This document shows, piece by piece, positions 33,730 to 44,522 of a stretch of DNA of 64,000 nt. The stretch is from an uncultured Paracoccus sp. GTDB taxonomy: Bacteria > Pseudomonadota > Alphaproteobacteria > Rhodobacterales > Rhodobacteraceae. The notes under the pieces were generated by a model that was not told the origin of the DNA, ran no database searches, and saw only the letters and a list, made by a program, of their open reading frames with translations. The DNA is taken from contig NZ_CANMEH010000002.1 in the NCBI RefSeq assembly GCF_947496875.1, positions 1-64,000 of the forward strand, written 5' to 3'. How positions within the stretch are numbered: position 1 is the first letter of the stretch; each line of letters starts with the position of its first letter. The position numbers and the translations under genes were made by a program.

Positions 33730-34439
33730 CTGTCCCGCCGTCCGAAGAAGCGCCGCGCCGTCGCGCTTTTCAGCCCCGCAATCGCCGCCAGCGGATTGAG
33801 TTCGTTGGGACAGTAGATCGTGCAGGACCCCATCGAATGACAAAAGTGACAGCCCCCCTTCCCCGACACCGCATCGAGGATCGATCCCCTGTCGGCATTT
33901 TTTTCGTCGTTGTAGAGCGTCCAGGCCCGTTGCAGCGCAGCCGGTCCAAGATAGTCCGGATTTCCCGCCACGGTATCACAGGCCGCGTAGCAGACCGAGC
34001 AGTTGATGCACTCGATCCCCGCGGTCGCCTGCTGGCGGTCGGCGCTCTCGGGATCGATGGGCGCGATTCCGTCGTCGCGGGTTCGCGTCGGATGGTGCCG
34101 TCCTTCCGCCTCGACCCACTTGTCGAAGAACGGGTCCATGTCGACCGCCAGATCCTTGATGACCGGCAGATTGCGCAAGGGGCCCACCTCGATCGCGCCG
34201 CCCACGAGCACCTTCTGCACATGGGTCCGGCAGGTCCAGCGGGGCACGCCGTTCACCATCATCGCGCAGGATCCGCACATGCCGACGCGGCAGGCGAAGC
34301 GATAAGAGAGCGTCGGGTCTGAATTCTGCTGAATCCAGGAGACGACATCCAGCACGGTCTGGCTCTCGTAAAGCGGCACCTCGAACGTCTCCGGACGCAT
34401 CGGCGCCCCCGGCCCGCCGCGCAGAACCGTCACCCTCAT
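33726..34439 (-). CDS. Succinate dehydrogenase/fumarate reductase-like iron-sulfur subunit
   Basis: A 237-residue protein with the three cluster sites of SdhB/FrdB. The [2Fe-2S] site is CRVGMCGSCAMMVNGVPRWTC without the last Cys counted as part of the loop; the [4Fe-4S] site is CINCSVCYAAC; the [3Fe-4S] region is CHFCHSMGSCTIYCP. The first motif is nearer to FrdB than to SdhB in spacing. It transfers electrons between the flavoprotein and the membrane anchors. The ATG at 34439 has no strong ribosome site, so an earlier non-ATG start is possible. It is the first gene of the minus-strand operon. Confidence 0.9.
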   Translation of the reverse strand: MRVTVLRGGPGAPMRPETFEVPLYESQTVLDVVSWIQQNSDPTLSYRFACRVGMCGSCAMMVNGVPRWTCRTHVQKVLVGGAIEVGPLRNLPVIKDLAVDMDPFFDKWVEAEGRHHPTRTRDDGIAPIDPESADRQQATAGIECINCSVCYAACDTVAGNPDYLGPAALQRAWTLYNDEKNADRGSILDAVSGKGGCHFCHSMGSCTIYCPNELNPLAAIAGLKSATARRFFGRRDR

Positions 34440-34736
34440 CGGGTCTTGCTGCAGAACCTCAGCCAAATGCCCACTCCCCGCGGCATCTACTGGCAGATCG
34501 CAAGATTGGCTCACGAACACTCGCCAGCGTAGAAAATTCCAACCCACACAGGCGATACTCACGCAGCCATGCGAGATCTTGGCAGAACTGGCCGTAGCAA
34601 TGCTCTGCGCTCAGCCGGTGATACAGCAACAGAAGCTTCACCGGAAGCCATAGAGCTAAACTTTTTTTTACGCTTCCAAAACATAACTTGAAACATCTTC
34701 ATTCAAACCGCATCATCGAGTCAGGGGAAATTCATC
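34440..34736. promoter_or_regulatory. Divergent control region of the two polycarboxylate operons
   Basis: A ~300-base, clearly AT-richer stretch (for example ACTTTTTTTTACG near 34660-34675) between the iron-sulfur subunit and the TPP enzyme, transcribed in opposite directions. It must hold both promoters and is the natural binding place for the LysR regulator at 39993. No exact operator is proposed. Confidence 0.5.
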
Positions 34737-36422
<1,686 letters not shown>

Positions 36423-36738
36423 TGCCATTGTCGAGCAAGATAATTGCCACGGTCGGACGGTGCGTTCCGCGCCGGGTCGCGCGCGACCGCACCGGCGCGC
36501 CCGAATTCTTGGCGCGCCACCGTCTTGCATGAGACAGCATAGTCGCGAACTATGCCGCGACACCGGTGAAGGGAGGCGCCGGCGAGACACGGCTGCCGGG
36601 ACAATCGTCCCTGGAGCCGCAACCTCGGCGAAAGACCGGGGCATGGCGCGATATCGCGACCGAAGCACGCCGCGCAACGCCACGGAATTCCCCGGCAGCA
36701 CGGCGGATTCCCAACACATTCAACTCGGAGGAGAGACT
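36423..36738. other. Gap between the TPP enzyme and tctC
   Basis: About 315 bases on the same strand as both flanking genes. The end holds the tctC ribosome site (CGGAGGAGAGACT). No gene is seen; a second promoter for tctCBA is possible because the gap is longer than others in this operon. Confidence 0.35.
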
Positions 36739-37719
36739 ATGAAGACGACCCTAATTGCAGCAGGCATCACGGCCGCTGCGGCAACGCTCGCGACGCCCGT
36801 TGCGGCGGAGTATCCTGACCGCGCGATCCAGATGATCATCCCCTTCGGACCCGGCGGCGCGACGGACCTGTCCGCTCGAGCGCTCGCCGCCGCGTTGACG
36901 GATATCGTACCTCAGCCGGTGGTCGTTTCCAACCGGACCGGCGCGGGCGGCGCCGTCGGCTCTGTGGCCGTCCGGGATGCGGAGGGAGACGGACACACCC
37001 TGCTCTTCGCGCGCGTCGGCTCACACACCGTGAACCCGGCTATGAACCCGAGCCTGCCCTACACGCTGGACGAGTTCCGGTTTGTGGCGGTTTACGAAAT
37101 CAATCCCGTGGCCTGCGTGGTCAACAGCAATTCCGACATCCAGACCATCGAGGACCTGATTACAAAGGTGAACGACAACCCGGGCCAGGTGAGCTTCAGT
37201 TCGGCCGGCGTCGGATCCCTGCCGCATTTCGGGGCATTGATGGTGCTGAACAGCTTCGGAATCACGGACCTCGATCAGAATGTCATCCACATCCCCACCG
37301 AAGGCGACGGACAGGCGCTGACCGCGGTGCTGCAGGGCACTTCGGACCTCTACTGCGGCAGCACATCGCCGGCGGCGCCGTTCATCGAAAGCGGTCAGAT
37401 GCGGCCTCTGCTCGTCACCTCGTCCGAACGGATCGAGGGCTTCGACGCACCGACGGCCGAAGAACTGGGCAAGCCAGAGCTCAAGGCGCTGGTCGGATGG
37501 ACGGGAATCGCCGGCCCCGCGGATCTGACAGACGAAGCGGTCGGAAAGTGGGAAGAGTGGTTGGCGACCGCAGTCGAGGACGAGGAGTTCCAGCGGTTCA
37601 TGGCTGCCGGAGGGTCCATCGTCGAACTGATGTCGGCTGCGGATTCAGAAGCATTCGTGCAGGGCGCTTACGAAAGCTTCAGGAAGCTCGTCGTCGAACT
37701 CGATCTGGAGATCCAGTGA
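36739..37719 (+). CDS. tctC: Tripartite tricarboxylate transporter, substrate-binding protein TctC
   Basis: A 326-residue periplasmic protein with a Sec signal (LIAAGITAAAATLATPVAAE). The Bug/TctC family opening YPDRAIQMIIPFGPGGATDLSARALA is present (the PFxPGG-x-D block binds the ligand carboxylate), with VVVSNRTGAGGAVGSVAVRDA next. Such proteins bind citrate, other carboxylates or similar anions and deliver them to TctAB. It is encoded just before tctB and tctA. Confidence 0.93.
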   Translation: MKTTLIAAGITAAAATLATPVAAEYPDRAIQMIIPFGPGGATDLSARALAAALTDIVPQPVVVSNRTGAGGAVGSVAVRDAEGDGHTLLFARVGSHTVNPAMNPSLPYTLDEFRFVAVYEINPVACVVNSNSDIQTIEDLITKVNDNPGQVSFSSAGVGSLPHFGALMVLNSFGITDLDQNVIHIPTEGDGQALTAVLQGTSDLYCGSTSPAAPFIESGQMRPLLVTSSERIEGFDAPTAEELGKPELKALVGWTGIAGPADLTDEAVGKWEEWLATAVEDEEFQRFMAAGGSIVELMSAADSEAFVQGAYESFRKLVVELDLEIQ

Positions 37720-37869
37720 CGGCATGATCCGTCAGGGTCTGGCGTTTTCACGGCGGCGACACGCCGTGAAAACGTCGCAACGAACCGAAGGGACGCCGCC
37801 GGCGAACACCCGTCCGGGCCGCCTGTGCACGGCGCCATTCGGCGCCCCATCGTCCAACAAGGAGCCCGC

Positions 37870-38361
37870 ATGCTCTCGCGACGTCATGAAATCCTGATCG
37901 GTCTCGGTGTTGTGGCGTTCGCCGCGATCGTGCTCTGGTGGCTCATTCCCGCTTATGTGACGCTCCCCCGGCGCCCACCTCTCAGGGCACTTGCCCCCAG
38001 TTTCTTTCCGAAGATCATCGGCTGGACCATGCTGATCACCGGCGCCGGCCTGGCGTTGAAGGCGGTGCTGGCCCCGCCGACGCCGGCCGCCATCGCCGTC
38101 ACACCCAACATCGACCGCGGCGAACTCCTGCGCATCGGCGGGCTGGCGCTGATTCTGCTTGCGAGCTATCTCGCACTTCCGGTCTTCGGGATGGTCTGGA
38201 CGAGCATGGTGGTTTTCCTGCTGCTGGTCCTGCTGACCGGCCGCAGACGCCTCGGATGGGGCATCGTTTCGGCCGTGCTTCTGCCGCTTCTCCTCTACCT
38301 GTTCTTCGCCAAGGTCGCCGGGGTCGCCATCCCGCAGGGCCAGATCGTGAGGCTCCCGTGA
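37870..38361 (+). CDS. tctB: Tripartite tricarboxylate transporter, small membrane subunit TctB
   Basis: A 163-residue protein with four membrane helices, the usual TctB layout: ILIGLGVVAFAAIVLWWLIP, a loop with LAPSFFPKIIGWTMLITG (the PxxFP block) and a hydrophobic C-terminal half (LLVLLTGRRRLGWGIVSAVL). It works with TctA in sodium-coupled uptake. The stop overlaps the tctA GTG (GTGA). Confidence 0.9.
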   Translation: MLSRRHEILIGLGVVAFAAIVLWWLIPAYVTLPRRPPLRALAPSFFPKIIGWTMLITGAGLALKAVLAPPTPAAIAVTPNIDRGELLRIGGLALILLASYLALPVFGMVWTSMVVFLLLVLLTGRRRLGWGIVSAVLLPLLLYLFFAKVAGVAIPQGQIVRLP

Positions 38362-39902
38362 CATTTTTCGAAGCTCTTAGCGCCGGCTTCCTTCTGGTGG
38401 CGCAGTGGGAGAGCCTGTTCTTCCTGGCGCTTGGCGTCACCGTCGGCGTCGTAGCGGGGGCGATTCCGGGGATGTCGGCGACAATGGCCGTTGCCCTGAC
38501 GCTTCCCTTCACCTTCGCAATGCCCCCGATCTTCGGCATCCTGCTTCTGCTCGGCGTCTACAAGGGCGGCATCTTCGGCGGGTCCATACCGGCGATCCTC
38601 ATCAAGACGCCCGGAACCCCAGCCTCTTCCGCCACCGTTCTCGATGGCTATCCCATGGCCGAACAGGGACGCGCCGGCGAGGCGCTCAGCATGGCTCTCT
38701 ACGCCTCCTGCATCGCCGACTTCTTTTCCAACATCGCGCTGATAGTCTTCGCGGCCTGGCTCGCCTCATTCGCGTTGAATTTCGGGCCGCCCGAAATGTT
38801 CACGCTGATCGTCTTCTCGCTCACGATCATCGCGGGCGTGTCCGGCGACAGCCTGTTGAAGGGCGTCGTCGCCGCAACGCTGGGACTGCTTCTGGCCACC
38901 GTCGGTCTGGACTTCATCGGCGGAACCGAGCGGTTCACCTTCGGCTCGGTCAACATGCGCGGCGGACTGAATTTCATCGCCGTCCTCATCGGGCTTTTCG
39001 CGCTTCCCGAGATCATCACCTATATTCGCAATCCCGCAGAACGCGACTCCAGGGTGCGCTCCCTGGGAAGCCGGGGCGTCAAATGGGTCGATTTTCGGCG
39101 GTGCCTCAAGTCGATCTTCCGCGGCAGCGCCATCGGTGTCTTCATGGGCGCAATCCCCGGCATCGGTGCGGCGCCCTCGGCGTTCCTGTCCTACTCCGAG
39201 GCGCGGCGCGCTTCTCCGCGCCGGGACAATTTCGGCAAGGGCGAGATCGAGGGGGTCGCCGCCGCAGAGGCCGGCAACAACGGCGTCGCCGGCGCCACTC
39301 TCATCCCCCTCCTGTCCCTCGGAATTCCAGGGGATGTGATCACCGCGATCATCATCGGAGCGTTCATGGTCCATGACCTGACGCCGGGACCGCTGCTGTT
39401 CCAGAACAACGCGGACATCGTCTACGCGCTGTTCATCGGCCTGATCGCCAGTTCGCTCCTGCTTCTCGTGATCGGTGCTGTTGCGATTCGCGCCTTTCGC
39501 TATATCGCGGACATCCCGCCAAACCTGCTCTTCCCGGGCGTCCTCGTGCTGTGCATCTTCGGCGTCTTCGCCGTCAACAACTCCACGTTCGATGTCGCGG
39601 TGATGCTGGTGATGGGGTTCATCGGCTATGCCATGTTGCTGTTGCAGTTTCCGGCCGCCCCCTTCCTGATCGCGTTCATTCTCGGTCCGATGCTGGAGAA
39701 CAACTTTCGGCAGGCCCTCCTGATGTCGCGCGGCAGCTTCGATATCTTCGCCCGGGGCCCGATCACCATCGTCTTCCTGTGTCTGACGGTGGTCTCGATC
39801 ATCCTGATCATCCGCTCGACGCTCAACGCGGCCCGGACGAAGCGCGAGCTTGCAGCGGCAGAAGCCGGGCCCTCGGCCGCGTCAGCACTTGGACAGGAAT
39901 GA
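38358..39902 (+). CDS. tctA: Tripartite tricarboxylate transporter, large membrane subunit TctA
   Basis: A 514-residue protein with about twelve helices. The TctA hallmarks are GAIPGMSATMAVALTLPFTF, YKGGIFGGSIPAILIKTPGTPAS and, in the second half, GAIPGIGAAPSAFLSYSEARR plus AAEAGNNGVAGATLIPLLSLGIPG. It forms the transport channel for the anion captured by TctC. A GTG start overlaps tctB. Two LysR- or TPP-type partners surround it, so the transporter serves a catabolic operon. Confidence 0.95.
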   Translation: MTFFEALSAGFLLVAQWESLFFLALGVTVGVVAGAIPGMSATMAVALTLPFTFAMPPIFGILLLLGVYKGGIFGGSIPAILIKTPGTPASSATVLDGYPMAEQGRAGEALSMALYASCIADFFSNIALIVFAAWLASFALNFGPPEMFTLIVFSLTIIAGVSGDSLLKGVVAATLGLLLATVGLDFIGGTERFTFGSVNMRGGLNFIAVLIGLFALPEIITYIRNPAERDSRVRSLGSRGVKWVDFRRCLKSIFRGSAIGVFMGAIPGIGAAPSAFLSYSEARRASPRRDNFGKGEIEGVAAAEAGNNGVAGATLIPLLSLGIPGDVITAIIIGAFMVHDLTPGPLLFQNNADIVYALFIGLIASSLLLLVIGAVAIRAFRYIADIPPNLLFPGVLVLCIFGVFAVNNSTFDVAVMLVMGFIGYAMLLLQFPAAPFLIAFILGPMLENNFRQALLMSRGSFDIFARGPITIVFLCLTVVSIILIIRSTLNAARTKRELAAAEAGPSAASALGQE

Positions 39903-39992
39903 CAGGATCGACCTTGCCGCGCTGCGGCCCCCTGCCTTGAGTCGATTGACCTTGTCTGGCTACCGGTCGGGCGGCGAACGAAGCGGGCGACC

Positions 39993-40952
39993 ATGGATGT
40001 GAAATCGCTTTATACGTTCATCGCCGTCGTCGATCACGGAAGTTTCGCCACGGCAGCCAAAGCACTGCAGCTGTCCGCCTCGGCGGTCAGCGTCCAGATG
40101 CGCGGTCTCGAATCCGACGTTTCCTTGCGCCTCTTCGATCGAAGCCGCCGCCCTCCGGTCGTCACGCCAGAGGGACTGGACTTCGTTCAGCGCGCCCGCG
40201 AGGTCATCGCGATCTGGGAAGACCTCTCGGACAGCCTGCGACGCGACAGCAACTCCGGGAAGCTGCGGATCGGCGCGGTGCACACAGCTGTATCGTCGAT
40301 TCTGCCCGCGGCACTGCGCAGGCTGCAGGAGGCGCATCCAAATCTCGAGATGCGCCTCACCACCGGGCTTGCACACGATCTGGACGCCGCGCTGCGCGCC
40401 GGTTCGATCGACGTCGCGTTGACGACAGCAGCGGCGGAACTCACCCCCGGCTATGTATTTCGGACGATCAGCGAGCAGCGGCTGGTCGTGCTAGCGCACG
40501 CGGGGGCGGCGGGCGACAACTTTCGCGACATCCTGCGCCGCAACCCTTACGTGCGGTTTTCCCGGCATGCCCGAGTTGGGGAGCTGGTCGAGCGCGCCCT
40601 GCTGGCTAACGGCATCCGGGTGCAGTCGTCCATGGAGGTGGATACCCAGGACGGCGTGTTGGCTCTCGTCGCTGCAGGACTTGGCGCTTCGGTCGTGCCC
40701 GAGTACCCGGGCCTGCGAACTTCGCGGTTTCGGGTCGAAATCCTTGGAGACCCGCCCACAATCCGGCGGCTCGGGCTGATGTTCGATCCTGCTTCGCCCA
40801 GACGACGCTTCTGCGACCTGTTGGAAAGCGAATTGCGGGCCGTCACCGCCGATCCTGGGCTGCTTTCCCAAGGGGGGCTTCCCCTGAGCGCGACGCCGCA
40901 GGCGCCACGGTCGCGCCCTGACCAGAACGAGGGCAGGCGCAGCCCGCCCTGA
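39993..40952 (+). CDS. LysR-family regulator of the polycarboxylate cluster
   Basis: A 319-residue LysR protein. The N-terminal HTH reads LYTFIAVVDHGSFATAAKAL, then LSASAVSVQMRGLESDVSLRLFDR. The effector domain starts near residue 90 (KLRIGAVHTAVSSILPAALRRL). It is the last gene on the same strand as tctCBA, 90 bases downstream, so it probably controls this operon and perhaps the divergent one. The ligand is likely the transported acid or an intermediate, by inference. Confidence 0.9.
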   Translation: MDVKSLYTFIAVVDHGSFATAAKALQLSASAVSVQMRGLESDVSLRLFDRSRRPPVVTPEGLDFVQRAREVIAIWEDLSDSLRRDSNSGKLRIGAVHTAVSSILPAALRRLQEAHPNLEMRLTTGLAHDLDAALRAGSIDVALTTAAAELTPGYVFRTISEQRLVVLAHAGAAGDNFRDILRRNPYVRFSRHARVGELVERALLANGIRVQSSMEVDTQDGVLALVAAGLGASVVPEYPGLRTSRFRVEILGDPPTIRRLGLMFDPASPRRRFCDLLESELRAVTADPGLLSQGGLPLSATPQAPRSRPDQNEGRRSPP

Positions 40953-40990
40953 GGAGTGTTCCGGCAACGGCGGTTTCTGCCCCCTTCGGA

Positions 40991-41308
40991 TCACGTCGGC
41001 GCGCCTTCCTTGACGACGTCAGTCGGAGGCCGCGGCACCAGAAGCCAATCCACCGCCACTGCAGCCTCCGGCCCGGCCAAGACCGGGTTGAGGTCGAGCG
41101 ACGCGATCCGGCTAGCGTTTGCGGCAGCGAATTTTGACACCGACGAGATCAGCGCGGCCAGTGCGGTGCGGTCCACCGGAGGCGCGCCGCGAACACCCCG
41201 TAGCAGCGCTCGGCCGCGCAGCCGCTCCAGCATGGCCATCGCCTGCCCGGGGGTGACGGGCGCACGCGCGCGGCGCTCCGCAAGATCTAGGAGCTTCGTG
41301 GTGACCCG
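40991..41308 (-). pseudogene. C-terminal fragment of an ADP-forming acyl-CoA synthetase
   Basis: The minus-strand frame ends with RGRALLRGVRGAPPVDRTAL, then LAALISSVSKFAAANASRIA and SLDLNPVLAGPEAAVAVDWL, the characteristic C-terminal end of the ATP-grasp domain of NDP-forming acetate/acyl-CoA synthetases. Upstream the match fades near APVTPGQA, and a stop occurs in the same frame at ~41308. About 600 or more residues of the normal protein are missing, so this is a remnant. Confidence 0.65.
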
Positions 41309-41556
41309 CTATAGGTACGGGCCGTCGGATGTTTTGATAATCCCTTTCTGTCGTTCGATGCGCTTATATGTCTCGGATCCGACTGGACGGCAGCAGCCGT
41401 CCGCGCGGCCCTGCATCCAACGGATGACGCACTGATGGAGCCACCCACGATGACCACGCCAAACCTGCCGCCGCACCGGGCCAGGGACTCCGCCACGAAG
41501 GCGCACGCCGGAACAAGGAAGCGGTGCCCACCGGCGAGTACGTCGAGGCTGACCAG

Positions 41557-42627
41557 ATGACAGCTCCGATGGACGGGGTTCCTGCTCGCCCTGCACAAGA
41601 ACCTCTGCGCAACGGCTCGAAGCGGCGGGTCCCTTCCACACGAGCCGCTCTCGGAGTTGCAGTTGCAGCCTTGGCGTCGTCGGCCGTCGTGAACCACCGG
41701 CTGGCGCGGCGCGCCGAGCGCGACAACCCGCCCGCCGGCAGCTTCGTGCATGTCCAGGGTGCCCGGATTCACTACGTCGAACGCGGAGAAGGCCTCCCGC
41801 TGGTGCTGCTGCACGGCAATGGCAGCATGATCCAGGACTTCGAGGCGAGCGGCCTGATCGACCTGGCCGCCAGGCAGTACCGGGTCATCGCCATCGACCG
41901 ACCGGGTTACGGGCACAGCAGCCGTCCGAGACGTACCGTCTGGACAGCCGAGGCGCAGGCGGATCTCGTCCATGCCGTGCTGACGCAACTGGGGGTCGAA
42001 CGTGCCGCGGTTCTGGGCCATTCCTGGGGATGCTCCGTCGCCGTGGCACTTGCCCTGAAGTATCCCGACGTCGTGGCCGGCCTGGTCCTGGCGTCCGGCT
42101 ATTATTACCCGACCAGCCGCGCTGATGCCCTGGCCCTGTCGGGTCCTGCCGTACCCCTGGTCGGTGACATCATGCGCTACGCGATCTCACCGATCCTGGT
42201 TCGGCTCACCTGGCCGCTGGTGTTGAGGAAGGTCTTCGGACCGGAACCTGTACCGCACAAGTTCGCCGGATTTCCCCGGGCGATGGCCCTTCGCCCGTCG
42301 CAGATCAGGGCCAGCGCGGCGGAGTCCGCGCTGATGATCCCCGATGCCATGAAGGCTCGCGGCAGCTACGCGGATCTCAAGATGCCTGTCGCAATCATCG
42401 CCGGTACCGACGATCGGCTGATCGAACCGGAGGCCCAGTCTGCAAGGCTTCACGCGGAGATCCCGCACAGCAGCTATCATCGCATTCCAGGAGCCGGCCA
42501 CATGATCCACCAGACCGCGACGGCGGCGCTCCTCGATGCAATCAACGCAGCAGTTGCGTCAGCGGATCGCGATCGGGGCCAGCTGGCCGGGGGTATGAGC
42601 CCGACTGAAACACGCATGTCCGGATAA
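41557..42627 (+). CDS. Alpha/beta-fold hydrolase with N-terminal membrane anchor
   Basis: A 356-residue protein. A hydrophobic stretch (RAALGVAVAALASSAVV, ~residues 30-50) after a basic N-terminus may anchor it in the membrane. The hydrolase fold shows the oxyanion loop LVLLHGNGSMIQD, the nucleophile elbow VLGHSWGCSVA, Asp in IAGTDDRLIEP and His in GAGHMIHQ. It resembles epoxide hydrolase/haloperoxidase-like esterases. The substrate is unknown. The ATG at 41557 has GAGG upstream; a GTG at 41524 is an alternative. Confidence 0.85.
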   Translation: MTAPMDGVPARPAQEPLRNGSKRRVPSTRAALGVAVAALASSAVVNHRLARRAERDNPPAGSFVHVQGARIHYVERGEGLPLVLLHGNGSMIQDFEASGLIDLAARQYRVIAIDRPGYGHSSRPRRTVWTAEAQADLVHAVLTQLGVERAAVLGHSWGCSVAVALALKYPDVVAGLVLASGYYYPTSRADALALSGPAVPLVGDIMRYAISPILVRLTWPLVLRKVFGPEPVPHKFAGFPRAMALRPSQIRASAAESALMIPDAMKARGSYADLKMPVAIIAGTDDRLIEPEAQSARLHAEIPHSSYHRIPGAGHMIHQTATAALLDAINAAVASADRDRGQLAGGMSPTETRMSG

Positions 42628-42707
42628 CGGGCTCGCGGCATGAGTCGGATGTTTGACGCTTGCCGAACCAGACGCGCCACCAACCCTCTCCCATATCGGG
42701 CGGAACC

Positions 42708-42729
42708 AAAAACCCGTCGGCACAACGGG
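42708..42729 (-). terminator. Rho-independent terminator of the RTX-repeat gene
   Basis: Read on the minus strand, CCCGT (42729-42725) and ACGGG (42717-42713) close a seven-base loop and are followed by TTTTT (42712-42708), 10 bases past the stop of the RTX-repeat gene. Confidence 0.7.
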
Positions 42730-42738
42730 CTTTCGGCC

Positions 42739-43278
42739 TCACCTGAAGATCAGATCGTTCGGCCTCAGCTCGGCGACGCCGCGCAGCGTGACCAGGACCA
42801 GCCCCGGCGCCGCGATCACCATGTCGGCGCCCTCGGTCCGCATCTCGATGTCGTCGACGCCGAGCCCGACCAGCAGGATGGCATCCTCGCCGGGCGCGAA
42901 ATCCGTGATGGTGTCGCTGCCGTTGTCCAGCGGCCTGTTGGCATCCCGCGCATAGAAGGCGAAGATGTCCCGGCCGGGTCCGCCGGTCAACGAGTCGTCG
43001 CCGCTGCGTCCGTCCAGATAATCGTCGCCCCCGCCCCCCTGCAGCGTGTCGTTGCCCGCGCCGCCAAAGAGTTCGTCGCTGCCGTCGCCGCCCTCCATTA
43101 CATCGTCGCCCCCGAAGCCCATGAGATCGTCATGGCCGCCAAGCCCGGTGATGTGGTCGGCATCGGGCGTGCCGCGCAACAGATCGACGTCGGGCGTGCC
43201 GGCGATATCTCTGGCGAACCCGGCGGTCCCAAGCACCGAAACGGCGAGCGCGGTGGCTGCAAGCAGAATGGATCGCAT
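42739..43278 (-). CDS. Exported RTX-repeat (haemolysin-type calcium-binding) protein
   Basis: A 179-residue protein. It begins with a clear Sec signal (MRSILLAATALAVSVLGTAGFA). Residues ~34-105 hold about seven GGxGxD-type nonapeptides (LGGHDDLMGFGGDDVMEGG, GGAGNDTLQGGGGDDYLDG), which bind calcium in a beta-roll. The C-terminal part (DTITDFAPGEDAILLVGL) is the usual strand that ends RTX blocks. Most RTX proteins leave by type I secretion without an N-terminal signal; this one appears to go through Sec to the periplasm. No type I exporter is nearby. Its function is unknown. Confidence 0.85.
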   Translation of the reverse strand: MRSILLAATALAVSVLGTAGFARDIAGTPDVDLLRGTPDADHITGLGGHDDLMGFGGDDVMEGGDGSDELFGGAGNDTLQGGGGDDYLDGRSGDDSLTGGPGRDIFAFYARDANRPLDNGSDTITDFAPGEDAILLVGLGVDDIEMRTEGADMVIAAPGLVLVTLRGVAELRPNDLIFR

Positions 43279-43911
43279 GATAACCCTCCCTCTCTACGGC
43301 ACCGCTCACGCACGAGTTGAGCACGCAAGGGGTGTCTCTCTGATCCTTAGGCTGCGAAGCTGACGATTGCCTGACGTTGACGGGGGGATGCGTCACTCGA
43401 TGGTGAGTCTGCCCAAGGCTTCAGCTTGCTCCGTTGCACCCCTGACCGTCCGGTGCCGAGCCGCGGGGTAGCACGGGGGCTTCTTCGCGCCGTCGTGCGG
43501 ATCGGCCGGATGCGGGACGGCGGCCGCCCGCATGTCCGACACGATGGCTGACGCCGCGCTGACGATGCTGGCGCCGCTGCTTCAGGTTGTTGTCAGCTAC
43601 GCACATCATCGTTTGATCAACTCCTCGCGCGCTGTGTTCAGACCGGAACGCGAGACAAGGGAGGAAGCCATGCAGAGAGTCCGGGTCAGCTGCAGGCCGC
43701 CTCGACACGGAGACAACCCGCTTCTGCCCAGCCGCTCGGGCGGTACTCTAGGACCTTCCGCAGCAATCGCGCTGCTGCTTTGTCCTGTCGACAGACCGAG
43801 GCCGTTCGGCTGCGCTTCGCGCCGTCGACTTGCCCGGTCCAGCCGGTCAGGCTGCGACCACCGGCGGTCACCCGGCCAGAAATCAACTCATCCCGACCAA
43901 AGGAGATCACC
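43279..43911. other. Divergent intergenic region, no gene seen
   Basis: About 630 bases between the RTX gene and the exported protein at 43912. Only the latter's ribosome site (AAAGGAGATCACC) is clear. Open frames here lack protein-like pattern. Confidence 0.35.
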
Positions 43912-44382
43912 ATGCAGACCCTCAGACCCCTTGCCGTCCTCGCCCTGACCTTGGCCATGGGATCCGGCATGAGCCCCGAAATCGCTGCGGCACAGAGTCA
44001 CGAGGGGCACGACGCCGCGGTGGCCGCGTTGGTGCTGAATGACGGCGCCAAGTGGCAAGGTGACCAGAACATGATCGCGGGCATGACGGCGATTCGGGAC
44101 ACTATGGCCACAAATCTCGACGCGATTCACACCGGCACGCTGTCCGACGACACTGCCAGAGAGATCACCGAAACCGTCGGATCTCAGGTCGATTTCATGA
44201 TCGAGAACTGCGTGCTCGCCCCCGAGGTCGACGAACAGTTCCACCTGGTACTCGCCCAGATCACCGACGGCACCGGGCTCCTTGAAGCCGGCGAGACCGA
44301 GGAAGGCGCCGTCAGGATCGTGCAGGCCGTCAATGCCTATGGCGACCACTTCCAGCACCCGGACTGGCAGCCGCTCGACTGA
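43912..44382 (+). CDS. Exported helical protein of unknown function
   Basis: A 156-residue protein with a Sec signal ending near AAAQSHEGHD. The mature part reads LVLNDGAKWQGDQNMIAGMTAI and later GSQVDFMIENCVLAPEVDEQFHLVLAQITDG, an all-helical pattern seen in small periplasmic proteins that often lie near cytochrome or copper genes; I cannot name the family. His-rich N-terminus (HEGH) may bind metal. It is the first of three consecutive genes for exported proteins, followed at 140 bases by a pentaheme cytochrome. Confidence 0.75.
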   Translation: MQTLRPLAVLALTLAMGSGMSPEIAAAQSHEGHDAAVAALVLNDGAKWQGDQNMIAGMTAIRDTMATNLDAIHTGTLSDDTAREITETVGSQVDFMIENCVLAPEVDEQFHLVLAQITDGTGLLEAGETEEGAVRIVQAVNAYGDHFQHPDWQPLD

Positions 44383-44522
44383 GGCATGCCGCCGCGGCAG
44401 TTTGTCGCCCGCGCAAGAACAACGATTTCCAACACTTGCGGGAATCATCCATCGGGCGCAGCATCGGGGAACTGCGCGAAAGTCTGGCGCGGGTGTTTTC
44501 GTCGATGCAGCGGAGGAAAGCC

